The position numbers were made by a program, and so were the translations under genes. Source: 20CM-2-55-15 sp964633285 (lineage in GTDB: Bacteria > Acidobacteriota > Terriglobia > 20CM-2-55-15). Taken from it: 64,000 bases of DNA. Positions 10,160 through 19,053 of the stretch are shown here, in pieces. Where the stretch lies: NCBI GenBank assembly GCA_964633285.1, contig CAZWGA010000025.1:10760-74759 (forward strand), read 5' to 3'. Position 1 is the stretch's first letter. Each line of letters begins with the position of its first letter. The notes beneath the pieces are model-generated. The model was given only the letters and a program-made list of their open reading frames with translations. It had not been told where the DNA came from and ran no database searches.

Positions 10160-11482
10160 ATGATCATTACGAAAAAACATCTGTCTCGCCGGACTTTTCT
10201 CCGCGGCGCCGGCGCGGCTGTGGCCTTGCCCTTTCTTCACGCGATGGTGCCCGCGTTGTCGGCTCAGTCCCGGCGGCCGTTCCGGTTTGGAGCGATCTAT
10301 GTGCCGAACGGAATCTATCCGCAGCTCTGGCATCCGGACAAGACGGGCAGCGACTTCGAATTCAAGCCGATCATGATGCCCCTTGAACCGTATCGCGACT
10401 ATCTCGTGACGGTAAGCAAGATGAAAGCTCCCGACGGCAATCCCGAAAACGGCGGCGTCCACATGGGCGCGAGCGCCGCATGGCTGAATGGCGTGGGACC
10501 GCTTACGAAGCAGGCCGAGTACACAGTGATCCGCTCGAAGAAAACGATCGATCAGTACATCGCCGACAAGATTGCGGATGATACTCCGATGCATTCGTTG
10601 CAGGTCGGGACCGAAGACATGGGAACGTCTGCAGGCGCCTGCGATGGCTATCCGTGCGTGTTTTTCAATACGGTATCATGGCGCGACGATACGGATCCGC
10701 TGCCGATGGGAATCAATCCCCGCGTGACCTTCGAACGCATGTTCGGAGAAGCAGGGTCATCGAGAAAGCGTCTTGCGAACCTCAAGCGGAAGCAGAGCAT
10801 GCTCGACTCGATCGCGGAGGAGACATCGGCGCTGCGCAAGAAGCTGGGTCCGGCGGACAACGAGATCCTCGAGCGATATCTGAGTAATGTTCGCGACGTC
10901 GAACAACAGCTCGATCGTATGGAAAGCCGCGCTGCAGCCGTGCCGGAGGGCACCGCGGCGCCGCTCGGAATTCCCGATACATTCGACGAACACATGACCG
11001 TGACTTACGACCTGATGCTCCTGGCATTCCAGGGCGACATCTCCCGCGTGTTCACATTCATGGTGGGTCATGAAGGAAGCAGCCGCAGCTACGCGCACAT
11101 CGGAATTCCGGAGCCGCATCATCCGGTCTCCCATCACGGAGACAAACCCGAGGGCATCGAGAAATACGCGAAGGTGACGACGTATCACGTACAGAAGCTT
11201 TCGGAGTTCGCCGGCAAATTAAAAGACACGCCAGACGGCGACGGCACATTGCTGGATCGCGCGCTGATTTATTTCGGCAGCGGCATGAGCAACGGCAATG
11301 CCCACGATCGAAACAATCCGCCTGCGGCTGTGATCGGCGGCGCCAACGGCCGTCTCAAGGGAAATCGTCACATCGCCGTCGATAACAAAGAACCCACGGC
11401 AAATCTCCTCCTCGCGTTTGCCGATCTCGCAAACGCGGAAGTCGAGCAACTCGGTCACAGCACCGGCCGCCTCAGCCTTTAG
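10160..11482 (+). CDS. DUF1552 domain protein with Tat signal
   Basis: 440 residues. The N-terminus SRRTFLRGAGAAVALPF is a strong twin-arginine signal, so the protein is exported folded. The body is DUF1552: FRFGAIYVPNGIYPQLW near 45, LQVGTEDMGTSAGACDGYPC near 145, ISRVFTFMVGHEGSSR near 295 and the C-terminal NLLLAFADLANAEVEQLGHS. GGGGAG about 10 nt upstream of the ATG sets the start. Biochemical function is not established for DUF1552; the constant pairing with DUF1592 suggests a shared periplasmic complex. The paralogue is 31488-32864. Confidence 0.88.
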   Translation: MIITKKHLSRRTFLRGAGAAVALPFLHAMVPALSAQSRRPFRFGAIYVPNGIYPQLWHPDKTGSDFEFKPIMMPLEPYRDYLVTVSKMKAPDGNPENGGVHMGASAAWLNGVGPLTKQAEYTVIRSKKTIDQYIADKIADDTPMHSLQVGTEDMGTSAGACDGYPCVFFNTVSWRDDTDPLPMGINPRVTFERMFGEAGSSRKRLANLKRKQSMLDSIAEETSALRKKLGPADNEILERYLSNVRDVEQQLDRMESRAAAVPEGTAAPLGIPDTFDEHMTVTYDLMLLAFQGDISRVFTFMVGHEGSSRSYAHIGIPEPHHPVSHHGDKPEGIEKYAKVTTYHVQKLSEFAGKLKDTPDGDGTLLDRALIYFGSGMSNGNAHDRNNPPAAVIGGANGRLKGNRHIAVDNKEPTANLLLAFADLANAEVEQLGHSTGRLSL

Positions 11483-11496
11483 AAAACATTTCCTGC

Positions 11497-11531
11497 AAAA
11501 GGGGCAGAGAGAAATCTCCGCCCCTTTTTTT
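11497..11531 (+). terminator. Intrinsic terminator of the ankyrin-DUF1592-DUF1552 operon
   Basis: GGGGC (11501-11505) pairs with GCCCC (11520-11524), continuing inward as GAGA/TCTC after one mismatch and closing on a GAAA tetraloop (11511-11514). AAAA before the stem and a run of seven T (11525-11531) after it complete a textbook rho-independent terminator, 15 nt after the stop codon at 11482. Confidence 0.88.
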
Positions 11532-11553
11532 ATTTGCGGGTTCCTCAAAGGGA

Positions 11554-11582
11554 TTGAGGAAGAGCGTCCTGAAAGGTAGACT
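11554..11582 (+). promoter_or_regulatory. Promoter of the third receptor gene
   Basis: TTGAGG (11554-11559), 17-nt spacer, TAGACT (11577-11582), 29 nt upstream of the ATG at 11612 and immediately after the preceding terminator. Confidence 0.45.
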
Positions 11583-11611
11583 ACCCGCCAACAACCAACG
11601 GAGGAATCCCC

Positions 11612-14600
11612 ATGCTTTCAATGTCGAAAGGTGTTCGCACAACGTTGTGCGTCTTCGCTGCCGCTCTTGTTTTGAGTTATCCGCTGTTCGCGCAGAATAC
11701 GTCTGGCTCGATCACTGGAACGGTGCAGGACGCGTCGGGAGCCGTGATACCGGGAGCTCAGGTAGCGCTGATCAATCAGGATCAAGGTGTCACGACGCAG
11801 CACACGGTCACCAACGAAGCCGGAATTTATCTGTTCGGGGCGCTGCCTGCGGCGAACTACACCGTGACTGTGGAATTGCCGGGGTTCAAGACTTACAAGA
11901 AAACCGACATCAAACTTTTCGTCAACGACAAGATGGGGCTGCCGCCCATCGTTCTCCAGGTTGGGGCTCAGGGCGAATCGGTGACTGTCGAAGCCGAGAG
12001 CGTGACGCTCGAAACCGTATCGGCAGAGCGATCGGGTATCGTGACCGGCAGACAGATTCTGGACATCGCGCTAAACGGCCGCGACTTCACAAGGCTCTTG
12101 AAGACGATTCCCGGCGCTCCTGCCGATGCGGTTTCCGGCAGCACGACGTTCAATGGTCAGCGCGCGAACCAGAATAACTTCACCGTCGACGGACAGACGG
12201 TGACGGATTCGGGCGTGAACCAGCAGTTCGCTTATCGCATCAGCATGGATGCGATCGCGGAGTTCAAAGTATCGACGACGAGTCAGAGCGCGGAATTCGG
12301 CAGGAATTCCGGAGCGCAGGTTCAGGTTGCGAGCAAGTCGGGAACGTCTGAATTTCATGGTGGCGGCTACTGGTTCAAACGTCACGAAGGATGGAATGCG
12401 AACTCATTCATCAACAATCGATCCGGCACACCGCGTCAAATCTACCGGTTCCTGACCGCCGGGTACAACCTCGGTGGCCCTATTGAGAAGAACAAGATGT
12501 TTTTCTTCTTCTCGCATGAATGGGGCCGTTCAAGAACGCCACCCAGCCCGCGTAGAATTATTGTGCCGACAGCGGCGGAACGGTTGGGTGATTTCTCGCA
12601 GACTCGCGACACTGCCGGAGTCCCTGTCACGATCAAGGATCCAACGACGGGCCAGGCATTCCAGGGAAACATCATTCCACCGAATCGCATCACAACTCTT
12701 GGAGCACAAGTACTGAAGTGGTTGCCGATGCCGAACGTTGCGGGCCAGGTGACGTACAACTATGAATCGCAGGTTGCATCGGAGTTGCCTTCGTTCGATC
12801 AGTTGTATCGCGTGGACTACAACATCAACTCGAAGAATCGCGCATACGTGCGCATCATCAACAGCAAGCAGACACAGAATAATCCGTACGGGCGCGCGGA
12901 TTCCGCGAATGCGCTGGCACTGAATCCGCTGATTGCGCCGACGTTCGGCTGGTCTGTCAGCGCAAATCTGGCAACCATCATCAACCCGACACTCACCAAC
13001 GAATTTCAATTTGGTAAAGCGAAGAACGGTATTCCGGGTGATGCGCCTCCGGCGAACAGCCTTTATTACAGGAAGAATGCAGGAATCACGATTCCCTTGC
13101 TCTATCCGAATGCGGATCCCAGCGGATTGATTCCGAACTTTGGATTTTCACCGGCCACAGGACAGGTCACGACATTCGCAGGTTTGCCGTATTACAACGC
13201 GAATCCGATTACGAACGTGACGGATAATCTCAGTAAAGTTCTCGGAACGCACACGCTGAAGGTCGGCGGCTTTGTAGAATACGCGATCAAGCACGAAAGC
13301 CCTTTCAGACCTTACAACGCGACCATTCTGTTTGATCGAGACACCGCCAATCCGGGCGATGCCAATTGGCCGTTCGCAAATGCATTGCTCGGGAACTACA
13401 CGCAGTACCAGCAGTTCAGCAAGACACTGATCGAAGACGCTCCTTACTGGAACATCGAGTTCTTTGCACAGGACAGTTGGAAGGCCACGCGAAAACTGAC
13501 CGTCAACTACGGCGTTCGCGCCAACCTGGTGCCGCCGCTCTACGAGAAGAACGACTTGTTCACGAATTTCGATGACGCCGCATATGATCCGGCAAAAAAA
13601 GTTTTACTTTACCAGCCAACCAGCGTGAACGGCGTCAGGCTCGCGCGCAATCCAATTACGGGAGCGACGGCTCCGGCCGTCTTGATTGGAGCGATTGTGC
13701 CCGGTGTGGGTGATCCCGCGAACGGCATTGTCCATGCCGGAAAAAACGGTACGCCGCGGGGACTCATCGATAACCGCGGAATCCAGTGGGGGCCGCGCCT
13801 GGGACTCGCTTACTCCATCAATGACAAATCAGTCCTCAGAGCAGGCGGCGGCGTATTCTATGAGCGCATCGCGACTTCTGCCACGGGTTACACCACGAAC
13901 TTCCTGACAAACCCGCCCGACGTGCAGTTATCGCAGATCTCCTATGGGAATCTGGCAGACATCGGTAGTTCCCCCGGCGCGTTGTTCCCGCTTCAGATAA
14001 CTCAGATCGCAAAAGACGGGCACGTCCCGACAACTTACAACTTCAATTTGGGAATTCAGCGCGAGTTGCCGGAAAAAATCCTGCTGGACGTATCGTATGT
14101 TGGAACGCAATCGCGGCATTTGATCGAGTTCTCTCCATTCAACGCATTGCCGTTCGGGAGCGCCTGGCTGCCGCAGAATCAGGATCCTGCGAAGGCCGTC
14201 AATCTGGATGGCAGCAATGCGTTGCCGGCGAATTTGTATCGGCCTTATCCGGGATATGCCGGAGGCCGCGCCACAGTGGGCCAGTCAGCGCAGGCCAGAT
14301 ACGCGTTCGGCGGTTCCAGCAACTACAACGCCCTGCAAGTGTCTGCCAATCGCAGAGTCGGCGATTTGAAATTCGGGATGAACTACACATGGTCGAGGGC
14401 GCTGGGAACAACCGATGCGCACCTGACGAATACACGCGGCGTGAACTACGGCCTTCTCGGATTGGATCGCAGCAACGGCCTGACGTTCAACTACATCTAC
14501 GAAATCCCGGACCTTGCCATGAAGGTGCCGTTCCTGAATAACAAAGCCGGAAAGCACGTTTTTGGCGGTTGGGAACTCTCAGGTTTATCCAGTTTCAGCG

Positions 14601-15106
14601 TCGGCTCTCCACTGACTCCGTCGTACTCGTTAAGTACCGCAAGCGGCACCACTCTGAACAGATTGATCACGGGCAGCGAGGATTTTGGGCCGCGTGTCGT
14701 ATTGACCTGCAATCCGAACAAGGATCATGGAGAGCGCAGCATCCTTGCTTACATCGACACCAGTTGTTTCGCTCCAGCAGCGAAAGGCAGCATCGGCAAC
14801 GATTCCGGTATCAATACGATTCGCGGACCGGGCTTGAACAACTGGGATATGTCCATGTTCAAGAAGATCCAATATGGCGAAGGCGGCCGCTACATCCAGT
14901 TGCGGGTTGAAGCCTACAACGTGTTCAACCACACGAACTGGACGACCTTGAACACCGCAGCTCAGTTCAACGGAGCGACCGGCGCGCTCGTGAATGCAGC
15001 CAGTGCAAGCAATCCGAATGGCTTTGGCGCACTAACCGCCGTTCGAGCGACAGGTCAGCCGGGTAGCCCGCGAATTCTTCAGCTTGCGGGAAAAATTTAT
15101 TTCTGA
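11612..15106 (+). CDS. TonB-dependent receptor, Oar-like
   Basis: 1,164 residues. Signal peptide ending at LSYPLFAQ, a carboxypeptidase-regulatory-like domain (GSITGTVQDASGAVIPGAQV, about 33-115), a plug (GRQILDIALNGRDFTRLLKT; FSAEFGRNSGAQVQVASKSG type sequence, about 145-255) and a barrel ending in LAGKIYF. GGAGG at 11600-11604 lies 7 nt before the ATG, fixing the start. It is a single-gene unit: terminator upstream, no close gene downstream on this strand. The substrate is unknown. Confidence 0.93.
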   Translation: MLSMSKGVRTTLCVFAAALVLSYPLFAQNTSGSITGTVQDASGAVIPGAQVALINQDQGVTTQHTVTNEAGIYLFGALPAANYTVTVELPGFKTYKKTDIKLFVNDKMGLPPIVLQVGAQGESVTVEAESVTLETVSAERSGIVTGRQILDIALNGRDFTRLLKTIPGAPADAVSGSTTFNGQRANQNNFTVDGQTVTDSGVNQQFAYRISMDAIAEFKVSTTSQSAEFGRNSGAQVQVASKSGTSEFHGGGYWFKRHEGWNANSFINNRSGTPRQIYRFLTAGYNLGGPIEKNKMFFFFSHEWGRSRTPPSPRRIIVPTAAERLGDFSQTRDTAGVPVTIKDPTTGQAFQGNIIPPNRITTLGAQVLKWLPMPNVAGQVTYNYESQVASELPSFDQLYRVDYNINSKNRAYVRIINSKQTQNNPYGRADSANALALNPLIAPTFGWSVSANLATIINPTLTNEFQFGKAKNGIPGDAPPANSLYYRKNAGITIPLLYPNADPSGLIPNFGFSPATGQVTTFAGLPYYNANPITNVTDNLSKVLGTHTLKVGGFVEYAIKHESPFRPYNATILFDRDTANPGDANWPFANALLGNYTQYQQFSKTLIEDAPYWNIEFFAQDSWKATRKLTVNYGVRANLVPPLYEKNDLFTNFDDAAYDPAKKVLLYQPTSVNGVRLARNPITGATAPAVLIGAIVPGVGDPANGIVHAGKNGTPRGLIDNRGIQWGPRLGLAYSINDKSVLRAGGGVFYERIATSATGYTTNFLTNPPDVQLSQISYGNLADIGSSPGALFPLQITQIAKDGHVPTTYNFNLGIQRELPEKILLDVSYVGTQSRHLIEFSPFNALPFGSAWLPQNQDPAKAVNLDGSNALPANLYRPYPGYAGGRATVGQSAQARYAFGGSSNYNALQVSANRRVGDLKFGMNYTWSRALGTTDAHLTNTRGVNYGLLGLDRSNGLTFNYIYEIPDLAMKVPFLNNKAGKHVFGGWELSGLSSFSVGSPLTPSYSLSTASGTTLNRLITGSEDFGPRVVLTCNPNKDHGERSILAYIDTSCFAPAAKGSIGNDSGINTIRGPGLNNWDMSMFKKIQYGEGGRYIQLRVEAYNVFNHTNWTTLNTAAQFNGATGALVNAASASNPNGFGALTAVRATGQPGSPRILQLAGKIYF

Positions 15107-15202
15107 CGATTTGGCCGCATATCGAGGAAGGCTAAATTTTCGAAGGAAGAGAGATCTTTTTCGGAGTTGGGAGTAGGAGTTCGCTACGTGTGAAACAATG
15201 TT

Positions 15203-15463
15203 TTACTCGACGGCCCACGTTTCGGAAAGCACTTCTGCCTGCTCCAACACCGTTTGCGTTGCTTTTTCCTGCTTGTCTGGCGGATATCCATACTTCCGCA
15301 AGATGCGTCGATCCAGCACGACATCACGATAGTCTGGATCGACGCGCTCGGCATGGAGTTCACCTGCCGCGATAAGCGGGCCGTGGAGTACCGTGTAGCC
15401 GATAGTCTCCAGCCACGCGAAGGGCGGCATCTTCGACAACCGGCTCGGAAAAGTCTCTCCCAC
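15203..15463 (-). pseudogene. hsdR (remnant): Internally deleted type I restriction HsdR remnant
   Basis: An 86-residue frame made of two pieces of one protein. Residues about 14-52 (LETIGYTVLHGPLIAAGELH, then DYRDVVLDRR) match the extreme N-terminus of type I restriction R subunits. Residues about 53-84 (ILRKYGYPPDKQEKATQTVL, then EQAEVLSETWA) match their C-terminal DUF3387-type end. A full HsdR is about 1,000 residues, so the nuclease core, motor and most of the C-terminal region are missing and the ends are joined in frame near an arginine. It cannot cut or translocate DNA. No hsdM or hsdS is in the window. It begins 10 nt after the MazF-like gene, on the same strand. Confidence 0.72.
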
Positions 15464-15473
15464 GTTTGTGCCC

Positions 15474-15812
15474 CTAAAGGCCCAACACCAGTTTCAGGCC
15501 AATGTCGAGATGGTGAATCAATTCCGCTGACGGGGTTGAGACTTGTTCCGTCAGCAACGATTTGTCGATGGTTATGAGTTGAGAGACATTAATTACCGAA
15601 GCGCGTTTCAACTTCGACTGACCTCGCGGCAATCGGACATTGCCAGGCGCTGCGGCGAGCTTCAGATTCGATGTGATCACGGCAACGATCACAGTTGAAA
15701 TTGCGCTTTCGTTGAAGTCGTTGGACTGCACAATAACAACCGGCCGGCGAAAACCGGGACCGGACCCCGTCGGGGACGGGAGGCTTGCCCACCACAATTC
15801 ACCGCGCCGCAT
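15474..15812 (-). CDS. MazF/PemK-family mRNA interferase toxin
   Basis: About 112 residues. MRRGELWWASLPSPTGSGPG and FRRPVVIVQSNDFNES are the signature N-terminal beta strands of MazF/PemK endoribonucleases; VIVAVITSNLKLAAAPGNVR and ASVINVSQLITIDKSLL continue the fold. These toxins cleave mRNA at short sequence motifs when the antitoxin is lost. I start at the ATG at 15812, which overlaps the antitoxin stop as TAATG; a GTG two codons upstream (15818) is possible. The protein looks full length and intact. It lies downstream of its antitoxin in the usual order. Confidence 0.88.
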   Translation of the reverse strand: MRRGELWWASLPSPTGSGPGFRRPVVIVQSNDFNESAISTVIVAVITSNLKLAAAPGNVRLPRGQSKLKRASVINVSQLITIDKSLLTEQVSTPSAELIHHLDIGLKLVLGL

Positions 15813-16048
15813 TACCACACTTCCTTCGTCAGTGCTCGAATTTGCGCGCGCGTGAGAGCGGAATCCACAGAAGATGATTCCTTCGCGTAGACACGGTTCA
15901 GGCGTTCCGTAATGTCGTTTTCGCGATACGCATCGGCAAACTGTTTGATCGCCATTGCGTAGAAGCGGCTCCGAGGTATGCGATGGCGTTCACAGAGTTC
16001 CTCAACAGTTTGAAAAAGCGGGTCGGGTATGGACACTGCCGTTTTCAT
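15812..16048 (-). CDS. Antitoxin of the MazF pair (ribbon-helix-helix type)
   Basis: 78 residues. The N-terminus MKTAVSIPDPLFQTVEELCE with RIPRSRFYAMAIKQF is a ribbon-helix-helix DNA-binding fold of MazE/CopG type. The acidic-basic C-terminal half (ENDITERLNRVYAKESSSVD) would wrap the toxin. It overlaps the toxin start by one base, so the two are translationally coupled. A perfect inverted repeat lies 8 bp upstream of its start (16056-16072), as expected for autoregulation. Confidence 0.82.
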   Translation of the reverse strand: MKTAVSIPDPLFQTVEELCERHRIPRSRFYAMAIKQFADAYRENDITERLNRVYAKESSSVDSALTRAQIRALTKEVW

Positions 16049-16055
16049 ATTCCAA

Positions 16056-16072
16056 GTATAACCGAGTTATAC
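16056..16072. promoter_or_regulatory. Inverted-repeat operator upstream of the toxin-antitoxin pair
   Basis: GTATAAC (16056-16062), CGA, GTTATAC (16066-16072): perfect 7-bp arms separated by 3 bp. On the minus strand this overlaps a -10-like TATACT, so a bound antitoxin would block transcription. Confidence 0.55.
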
Positions 16073-16180
16073 CGGCGCTCACGCACCGATTCCTTCTGCA
16101 GCCTTGGGGGGCGGTGCAACCGTCGTCTCCGCGTCCGGCAGTTGAACAGTTTTTCCTGACGCTCGCTCTATTCCCCTCTG

Positions 16181-17977
16181 TTATTGGGCGATTTCTCCAG
16201 TTGAGGAGGGCGTTTTTTCGTGCTCGTGAATTTCCAGGATGCGGCTTCGCTCGGCTGTGATCCAACCTTCGAGCCTCGATCGGTATGGAGCGATCCGAAA
16301 CATTTCGTGAGGGGTGAGATCGTGTGTCTCATCCGGGTCCATGCAAACGTCGTAGAGTTGTGAATGCCTAGAGTTGATTTCGAAAAGAAATTTGCGGCAG
16401 CCGTCATGGAGTCCCAGCCAGCCTAACGAATAATCCGTAAAGAACAACGACATTCGGGGTCGAGGATCAAGCATGGACGTTCCGTCAAATTCAGATGGGA
16501 TGGGCAGGCCGAGAAGATCGAGTATCGTGGGAGCCGTATCCAGCAGGCTCACGGCGCGCGAGATCTGAGGACGATCCTGAATTAAACCGGGCGCAGCGAT
16601 GATGTAGGGAACATGCACGTTTTCGTCATAGATGAACATCGTATGTCCGTAATTTCCATCGTGCTGCCCGAACGCTTCGCCGTGATCGCCGAAAAGCAGG
16701 AAGAGCGTGTTGCTCTCCAGCCCGCGTTTGCGCAATCCGTCGAATAATTCGCCGAGCGCCTGATCGCCGTAATGCAGCGCGTTGCGGTACCGCGTGAATT
16801 CGTCACCGGCGCCCGATGCCGCGAAGGGTCCGGGCCGTGGAGTGGCGTAAGGATGATGTCCGGCAACAGGCAGGTACGTGATGAAGAACTTCTCACCCGG
16901 CTTCAGGGAGTCGATCCATGAGAGAGCGCGGTGAACCGTTGAGAGATCATCAACGCCGAAACTCGACTGGACATTTCCGCCTATCGCTCCCGCATCTTCG
17001 AGAATTTCAAAGCCGCGCTTCTCAATGACCGCGGGCATTCCGAGATACATGAACCGGCCCGAATGAAACAGCGCGGTTCGATAGCCGGTCTTTGCAAGTT
17101 GCTCCGCCAGTGATGGACATGCGACGCCGGCGTAAGCGCCGGCAGGAACATCGAAACCGGGATAGCGCGAACACAAAACCGAGAAGAGGCCCTTGATGCT
17201 TTCGGGGTACACGGCATACGCATGTTGAAATGAAATGGAGTGAGCGGCCAACGCGGTCAGGTTCGGCATGGGATCCATATCCAGCGATGGAACGGGCCAG
17301 TAGCGAGCGGCCGTCGATTCCAGCAAAACCATCACGACATTGCGTCCGGCAGCGCCGCCGCGATATTTCGCGAGTTCATCGGAAGAAACGGCAGGCACCG
17401 GGAACGGGCTCGCACGCCAGTCCTGCTCTTCCTGTAGGACACGATCGGAAACGCGCGTGGGCCAGAGCGCTCCAAATGCATTGCGATACTTTCCGGCGGT
17501 GTCTACTTTGGAAACGGCGTGTGGCCCGCCGGCAACAACCGCCAGTGAGGCGGCAAGCAACGCGCAAGTTCCGGCGCGCTGCGGTTTCCAGCGTGACAGA
17601 CCGACGGGCAGGACAATTGCCGCGCATATCACTACCGTGATCGCTCCGGCGCTGGCGGGAGTCAGGTAATACCTGATGGAATCGGCGAGCGGTCCGCCTG
17701 CGGCGCGCATCATGGTGAATGTCAGCGGCGATGAAAGGATGCGGGCGATCGGGACATTGATCGCGATGTAGCCGGCGGCAGCGCCATAAAGCAGCCATCC
17801 GAACCACTCGCGCCGGACAACATAGTCGAGAGCCGCAAACACTATCGCTGTCGCCACGTCCTGCCAGAGGTACGCAACGGGCGTCCACGCATCGATCTCG
17901 ACTCGCGTTCGACCCAGAGTCAACAGGCGCGCGGCGATCAGGACGCCGAGGATTCCGGCGGCCCGTTCAAACTTCAT
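16181..17977 (-). CDS. Membrane-bound sulfatase-like hydrolase/transferase
   Basis: About 598 residues from the ATG at 17977, which forms an ATGA overlap with the upstream gene; a start 11 codons earlier would create a 37-bp overlap. The N-terminal half has about five hydrophobic segments (about 5-150). The sulfatase/LTA-synthase-like domain follows: VVMVLLESTAARYW with E220 as a metal ligand candidate, SIKGLFSVLC with S260 in the nucleophile position, TYLPVAGHHPYATP, then LFLLFGDHGEAFGQHDGNYG with D431/H432. The architecture matches lipoteichoic acid synthase and phosphoethanolamine/phosphoglycerol transferases, which move a head group from a phospholipid to an envelope glycan or lipid. A serine rather than Cys at the active site argues against a formylglycine aryl sulfatase of the usual type. 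Exact acceptor unknown. Confidence 0.78.
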   Translation of the reverse strand: MKFERAAGILGVLIAARLLTLGRTRVEIDAWTPVAYLWQDVATAIVFAALDYVVRREWFGWLLYGAAAGYIAINVPIARILSSPLTFTMMRAAGGPLADSIRYYLTPASAGAITVVICAAIVLPVGLSRWKPQRAGTCALLAASLAVVAGGPHAVSKVDTAGKYRNAFGALWPTRVSDRVLQEEQDWRASPFPVPAVSSDELAKYRGGAAGRNVVMVLLESTAARYWPVPSLDMDPMPNLTALAAHSISFQHAYAVYPESIKGLFSVLCSRYPGFDVPAGAYAGVACPSLAEQLAKTGYRTALFHSGRFMYLGMPAVIEKRGFEILEDAGAIGGNVQSSFGVDDLSTVHRALSWIDSLKPGEKFFITYLPVAGHHPYATPRPGPFAASGAGDEFTRYRNALHYGDQALGELFDGLRKRGLESNTLFLLFGDHGEAFGQHDGNYGHTMFIYDENVHVPYIIAAPGLIQDRPQISRAVSLLDTAPTILDLLGLPIPSEFDGTSMLDPRPRMSLFFTDYSLGWLGLHDGCRKFLFEINSRHSQLYDVCMDPDETHDLTPHEMFRIAPYRSRLEGWITAERSRILEIHEHEKTPSSTGEIAQ

Positions 17978-19053
17978 CGTTGAACGAGATTGATTCTCTT
18001 GAGAAGCCACAGAGAAACCACCACACCTTTTCCGTGCCTGGACCAGATCCAGTCATGGACCAGAACGTTCGGGCACGGGGGATTTTTGTAAACCGCACTG
18101 CGGTCTCCGATGAAGCACAGCGGAATCACAATGAGATCGGCCGGCGAGGGCCGGGAGGGATCGAAGAAATCATGAACCATCCTCGCGCGGCCATTAAGGA
18201 AAGTCATTGCGGCCTGAATGTTCTCAGCGTCGGCATCAATGATTGTGATTTCCGCTTCAGGCAGCAGTTTTTCGAGAAGAATCATGGTTCTTGGAAACAT
18301 GCCGCCGCCCACGATCTCAACGGTTCGAATGCCGTGTAGCTCCGGCAGCAGCTTCTTCAACGCGCGCTCATGCGTTGCAAGAACGGCGCGTTGCAGAAAG
18401 TGCGAGTGCAACACGAGACCCTCGAGCATTTCCAGATTGCAGGTTTCGATCCAGCGAAGCACCGCGGGCCATCGGCTGGTGTTCGTTTCACCGCTCACGT
18501 GGTTCGGCAATCGTGTCCAATGCTCCGCGGGCTTCAAGTGATGTTCGACGTGATAACCGTCGTTGAAGAAAGGGACGTTGTACCAAAGACCGTAATTGCT
18601 TTTCGTTCCGTACGCATGTTCGAAAAATCCATGAACGTAGCAAAGCGTCAACCCGATCGCATAGCCGGGAAGATATACGGTGAGAAAGAAACGCGGTGAC
18701 CTCATCAGAAGAGCAGCCCAGAGGCCGATGACAAGGCTTGCTTCCATTGCGATCGCCGGAGTCCATCGAATCCGGGTAGCCCGTCCGCTGTGATGCGCAA
18801 GATGCCGTTCGCGCCACAGGCTCTGCGGGAATCCGAGCACAAGCGTCAGGTATATCGAGTACAGCCGGTTCCAGACGTTCGATCTGAAAAACGGCAGATG
18901 GATGAAATGGTGAGAGACGGTGTTCGAATCCCACCATATTCCCAATGCCACAACCGGAATGGATGGCGCCGCGAAAAGCATGCCTCCGTGCAGGAACGAG
19001 AGCGCGACCAATAGAGCGTCCCACCTGGAGTGGCGGAGAATTCCTTCGTTCAC
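17974..19053 (-). CDS. Fatty-acid desaturase fused to a SAM-methyltransferase-like domain
   Basis: 359 residues with two parts. Residues 1-190 form a membrane desaturase: hydrophobic segments plus histidine clusters SHHFIH (47-52), RHLAHH (83-88), HGFFEH (131-136) and YHVEHH (167-172), the di-iron ligands of the family. Residues about 235-345 look like a Rossmann SAM-binding domain: VEIVGGGMFPRTMILLEKLL with a glycine-rich loop near 247-252, then ITIIDADAENIQAAM with the acidic residue expected after strand 2. Desaturases insert double bonds in acyl chains; methyltransferases of this fold add methyl groups, so double-bond methylation or branching of a lipid is conceivable but not shown. It is coupled by ATGA overlaps on both sides. 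The desaturase part is certain; the second domain is probable. Confidence 0.75.
   Translation of the reverse strand: MNEGILRHSRWDALLVALSFLHGGMLFAAPSIPVVALGIWWDSNTVSHHFIHLPFFRSNVWNRLYSIYLTLVLGFPQSLWRERHLAHHSGRATRIRWTPAIAMEASLVIGLWAALLMRSPRFFLTVYLPGYAIGLTLCYVHGFFEHAYGTKSNYGLWYNVPFFNDGYHVEHHLKPAEHWTRLPNHVSGETNTSRWPAVLRWIETCNLEMLEGLVLHSHFLQRAVLATHERALKKLLPELHGIRTVEIVGGGMFPRTMILLEKLLPEAEITIIDADAENIQAAMTFLNGRARMVHDFFDPSRPSPADLIVIPLCFIGDRSAVYKNPPCPNVLVHDWIWSRHGKGVVVSLWLLKRINLVQR

Noticed and set aside
16181..17977. Arylsulfatase
   Set aside because: The active-site position holds Ser in SIKGLF and not the C/S-x-P-x-R formylglycine motif, and five membrane segments precede it; a head-group transferase fits better.
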